The notes under the pieces are model-generated. The model saw nothing but the letters and a program-made list of their open reading frames with translations, made no database searches and was not told the DNA's origin. A DNA stretch of 46,849 nucleotides from CAZNAQ01 sp964585585 (lineage in GTDB: Bacteria; Patescibacteriota; Patescibacteriia; Patescibacteriales; JAGXOH01). Of this stretch, positions 44,299 to 46,849 are shown piece by piece; position 1 is the stretch's first letter; every line of letters starts with the position of its first letter. Made by a program: the position numbers and the translations under genes. The DNA lies in contig CAZPEL010000001.1 of the NCBI GenBank assembly GCA_964585585.1, positions 1 through 46,849 on the forward strand. Direction: 5' to 3'.

Positions 44299-44327
44299 AT
44301 TTTAACATTTTTTTTACTAAAAAACAA
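44299..44327 (-). promoter_or_regulatory. Promoter of the rodA unit
   Basis: On the minus strand TTGTTT (44322-44327), a 17-bp spacer ending in TGT and TAAAAT (44299-44304), an extended -10. It is back-to-back with the gyrB promoter. Confidence 0.7.
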
Positions 44328-44340
44328 CTCCAAAAAACAA

Positions 44341-44369
44341 TTGCTTTATGCGGGATTTTATGATAAAAT
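44341..44369 (+). promoter_or_regulatory. Promoter of gyrB
   Basis: TTGCTT (44341-44346), a 17-bp spacer ending in TGA and TAAAAT (44364-44369), an extended -10. The leader is about 115 bases, A-rich and without a Shine-Dalgarno sequence. Confidence 0.7.
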
Positions 44370-44492
44370 AAAAACAATACAGAGAGGTATAGAAAGAGGC
44401 ATATCCTAAAATGCTTTTTGTTTTTTAAAGGAATAGAACAGAGTTTAAAAGATCGTAATTACTAATAAAAAGACAAAAAATAATAATATTAT

Positions 44493-46508
44493 ATGAGCAA
44501 CAAAAAAGACAAAAAAACATCCGCAAACAAGAATTCCCAAGGAGATTACGGAGCCAGCGCTATTACGGTTCTGGAAGGATTGGAGCCGGTCAGGAAAAGA
44601 CCGGGCATGTATATCGGTTCCACCTCCGGAACCGGATTGCATCATTTGGTTTGGGAGGTCGTGGACAATGGTATTGACGAGGCTATGGCCGGTTATGCCG
44701 AGGAGATAACTATAACCCTTTTACCGGACGGAATGGTTCGGGTAACCGATGATGGTCGGGGTATTCCGGTAACCACTCACAAATCCACCGGGGTTTCCGC
44801 CCTGGAAACGGTTTTGACCAAGTTGCATGCCGGGGGTAAGTTCGGGGACGGTGGCGGATATAAAGTTTCCGGAGGTTTGCACGGGGTCGGAATTTCTGTG
44901 GTTAACGCTTTGAGTGAATATTTGAAAGCCGAGGTTTACCGGGAAGGAAAACTTTGGACCCAGGAATATAAATTCGGTACCCCGCAAGGAAAGTTAAAAT
45001 CAACCGGAAATACTAAAAAGACCGGAACAGCCATTACTTTTAAGCCGGACGCCTCTATTTTTTCCGAAACCGAATTCAATTGGGGAAAAGTCTTGGATCA
45101 TCTGAGGCAGCAAGCTTATTTAACCAAGGGTATTGTTATAAAGGTCTATGATCAGAGAAAGGACAGACGGGACAAGGAATACAAATTTTACTTTGAGGGC
45201 GGTATCAAATCCTATATTCGGTCCTTGAATCAGGGCAGGAGTGTTAAGCACGATACTTGTTTTTATGTGGAAAAAGAGATCGAGGAGACCAATATTGAAA
45301 TAGCTTTACAATACAATGATGAGTTCAATGAGACCGTACTTCCCTTTGCCAATAATATCCACACTTCCGAAGGAGGAGCTCATTTGTCCGGATTCAAGAC
45401 CGCTTTAACCCGGACCCTGAATACTTATGCCCGAAATCACGGATTGCTTAAAGAAAAGGATGATAATTTGACCGGTGATGATGTCCGGGAGGGTTTGACC
45501 GCTATTATCAGTGTTAAATTGACCGACCCCCAATTTGAGGGGCAGACCAAGTCCAAATTGGGTAATGCCGAGATAAAAACCTATGTGGAACAAGTGTTCG
45601 GAGAGAGTTTTGCCATTTTCCTGGAAGAACACCCCAAGGAAGCGGAAGCCATAATCAGTAAGTGCGTCCTGTCCGCCCAGGCCAGAAAAGCGGCCAAAAG
45701 CGCTCGAGCTTCTATTTTAAGAAAAGGGGCATTGGAAGGTTTGACTTTACCCGGAAAATTAGCTGATTGCTCCAGTCGTAAACCGGAAGAGTGTGAACTG
45801 TATATAGTAGAGGGAGATTCAGCCGGAGGTTCGGCTAAACAAGGCCGGGATAGACGATTTCAGGCCATTTTACCCCTGCGGGGCAAGATCCTGAATGTGG
45901 AACGGGCCCGAGTGGACAAGATGCTTAATAATAATGAGATCAAGAGCTTGGTCATAGCTTTGGGGACCAATATTAATGATCAATTCGATATTGAAAAATT
46001 AAGATACCACCGGATCATAATTATGACCGATGCCGATGTGGACGGAGCTCATATCCGAACCCTGTTGCTTACTTTGTTCTTCCGCCATTTTTATCCTTTG
46101 ATCGCTAATGGCCACTTATATATTGCTCAACCGCCCCTATATCAGCTCAAGAAAGGCAATGATCTCAAATATGCCTACAGCGAGGAGGAAAAGCTTAAAA
46201 TAGTCAAAGAAATGGGAGGCGAAGTTGTGGAAGTGGAAGAAGAGGGTGAGCAAGAGGGAGAGGTCGAGGTCAAGGAAAAAGTAAAAGGCAATATTAAGAT
46301 CCAAAGATATAAAGGTCTGGGAGAGATGAATCCCAAGCAGTTATGGGAGACCACTATGGACCCCGAAGGTAGGATCATTAATAAAGTTACAGTAGAAGAC
46401 GCGGCCCAGGCCGACAAGACCTTTGATATGCTTATGGGCGGCGAAGTGGCCCCCAGAAAGCATTTTATCCAGACCCATGCCAAAAAGGTGGAGAATCTGG
46501 ATATTTAA
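44493..46508 (+). CDS. gyrB: DNA gyrase subunit B
   Basis: A 671-residue type IIA topoisomerase ATPase subunit. The GHKL ATPase has MYIGSTSGTGLHHLVWEVVD, VTDDGRGIPV and GGLHGVGISVVNALS. The transducer contains QFEGQTKSKLGN. The TOPRIM domain has YIVEGDSAGGSAKQGRDRRF and MTDADVDGAHIRTLLL; the tail motif is RYKGLGEMNPKQLW. A Glu/Val-rich insertion (about residues 575-598) before that motif adds some 20 residues to the usual length. It is followed by a divergent-PAP2 gene after 18 bases. Gyrase rather than topoisomerase IV is favoured by the spacing of these motifs, but ParE cannot be fully excluded without the partner subunit. Confidence 0.93.
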   Translation: MSNKKDKKTSANKNSQGDYGASAITVLEGLEPVRKRPGMYIGSTSGTGLHHLVWEVVDNGIDEAMAGYAEEITITLLPDGMVRVTDDGRGIPVTTHKSTGVSALETVLTKLHAGGKFGDGGGYKVSGGLHGVGISVVNALSEYLKAEVYREGKLWTQEYKFGTPQGKLKSTGNTKKTGTAITFKPDASIFSETEFNWGKVLDHLRQQAYLTKGIVIKVYDQRKDRRDKEYKFYFEGGIKSYIRSLNQGRSVKHDTCFYVEKEIEETNIEIALQYNDEFNETVLPFANNIHTSEGGAHLSGFKTALTRTLNTYARNHGLLKEKDDNLTGDDVREGLTAIISVKLTDPQFEGQTKSKLGNAEIKTYVEQVFGESFAIFLEEHPKEAEAIISKCVLSAQARKAAKSARASILRKGALEGLTLPGKLADCSSRKPEECELYIVEGDSAGGSAKQGRDRRFQAILPLRGKILNVERARVDKMLNNNEIKSLVIALGTNINDQFDIEKLRYHRIIIMTDADVDGAHIRTLLLTLFFRHFYPLIANGHLYIAQPPLYQLKKGNDLKYAYSEEEKLKIVKEMGGEVVEVEEEGEQEGEVEVKEKVKGNIKIQRYKGLGEMNPKQLWETTMDPEGRIINKVTVEDAAQADKTFDMLMGGEVAPRKHFIQTHAKKVENLDI

Positions 46509-46526
46509 TTAATTTAGGATAAATTT

Positions 46527-46849
46527 ATGACCCCAATACTCCTTTCCCCTATTCTGGCCGGTATAGCGGCCCAGGGAATAAAATTTCTGATTAAGACCAA
46601 CCAGCAGAATTTTAGTTTAAAGAATTTGATCTCTTATTCCGGTATGCCTTCCGGCCATAGCGCTTTAGTGGTATCCCTGGCTGTGACCGTGGGCCTGAAT
46701 GAGGGTTGGAACTCCTCCTTTTTTGCTATCAGTTTTATTTTGGCTATTATAGTGATCCGGGACGCTTTGGGCATCAGGAGGTATTTGGGCCGGCACGGCC
46801 GCACCTTGAACGCCTTGATCAAGGATCTGGGCGAGGATAAATTCCTGGA
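46527..46849 (+). CDS. Divergent PAP2 family protein (DUF212), 3' truncated
   Basis: An open frame of 107 codons runs off the end of the window, with AGGA 8 bases before the ATG. The sequence is a membrane protein of the divergent PAP2 (DUF212) type: helix LLSPILAGIAAQGIKFLI, then YSGMPSGHSALVVSLA (the phosphatase-like PSGH motif), and VIRDALGIRRYLGRHGR. In classical PAP2 enzymes the His of PSGH and a later SRxxxxxHxxxD form the active site; the later part lies at or past the edge of the window. Substrate unknown, perhaps a lipid or polyprenyl phosphate. Confidence 0.88.
   Translation, partial: MTPILLSPILAGIAAQGIKFLIKTNQQNFSLKNLISYSGMPSGHSALVVSLAVTVGLNEGWNSSFFAISFILAIIVIRDALGIRRYLGRHGRTLNALIKDLGEDKFL

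Noticed and set aside
1..46849. tRNA, rRNA or other standard RNA genes
   Set aside because: I looked in the gaps for tRNA cloverleaf and rRNA signatures and saw none; a covariance-model search would be needed to be sure.
1..46849. UGA-reassigned genetic code
   Set aside because: Several genes end cleanly on TGA right before terminators or the next gene (e.g. 1919, 26376, 34598), and no reading frame needs UGA as a sense codon.

Overview
The window looks like core chromosome of a small-genome bacterium, most likely a Candidate Phyla Radiation (Patescibacteria, Parcubacteria-like) organism. This is inference from gene content: very tight gene packing with 4-nt start/stop overlaps, many short secreted or membrane proteins with no recognisable family, a lone Xer recombinase, an rpmE-prfA-prmC cluster, a PIN-PhoH protein, and no lipopolysaccharide genes. 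UGA is used as a stop by several genes (e.g. those ending at 1919 and 26376), so this is not a UGA-reassigned lineage. Promoters are easy to read: many genes have a -35 close to TTGACA, a 16-18 bp spacer and a -10 close to TATAAT, often with an extended -10 TGn. Strong terminator hairpins separate units.

Layout. 1-5056 (+): the end of an unknown gene, a six-hairpin glycosidase, a Cys-rich small protein, an operon with a macrodomain hydrolase, a nucleotidyltransferase-like protein and a bactofilin-like membrane protein, then a Met-rich secreted protein. 5086-5789 (-): an ECF sigma factor followed by a 53-aa basic protein. 6170-7465 (+): an anchored protein with a possible ChaN/TraB-like fold. 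7568-8257 (-): a secreted LysM protein built of tandem 24-25-residue repeats, with a long structured leader. 8603-9757 (+): CapA-like protein. 9789-10032: remains of a P-loop kinase gene. 10132-17905 (+): KefB-type antiporter, CvpA, TsaC/YrdC, S41 protease, CTP synthase, a small membrane protein and PIN-PhoH. 18008-18430 (-): unknown protein. 18591-21293 (+): a compact three-gene phenylalanine/tyrosine operon (prephenate dehydratase, prephenate dehydrogenase fused to chorismate mutase, aminotransferase). 21336-21626 (-): L27, divergent from an M23 murein hydrolase (21793-23019, +). 23011-25288 (-): an AT-rich operon of XerC/D-like recombinase, a nuclease-like protein and a second, variant tyrosine recombinase. 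25398-28364 (-): aminotransferase, a degenerate Mur-ligase-like protein, FtsQ and a 48-aa membrane protein. 28497-32522 (-): a 44-aa membrane protein, SerRS, Nudix, LysRS and GreA. 32617-37893 (-): a surface-polysaccharide operon (flippase, two glycosyltransferases, DUF192 lipoprotein, O-antigen-ligase-like polymerase). 38081-40391 (+): L31, RF1, PrmC. 40381-44271 (-): DUF3048, L25, RodA/FtsW and an unknown anchored protein. 44493-46849 (+): GyrB and a divergent-PAP2 protein cut by the window end.

Functionally the region joins translation (SerRS, LysRS, L25, L27, L31, RF1, PrmC, TsaC), envelope construction (FtsQ, RodA/FtsW, M23, LysM, CapA, the polysaccharide operon) and a terminal aromatic amino acid pathway. 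The parts that standard families explain least are the Xer/nuclease-like/variant-Xer operon, the repeat LysM protein with its mutually exclusive leader hairpins, the boxA-like leader elements, and three small proteins placed beside cell-division, tRNA-synthetase and sigma-factor genes.
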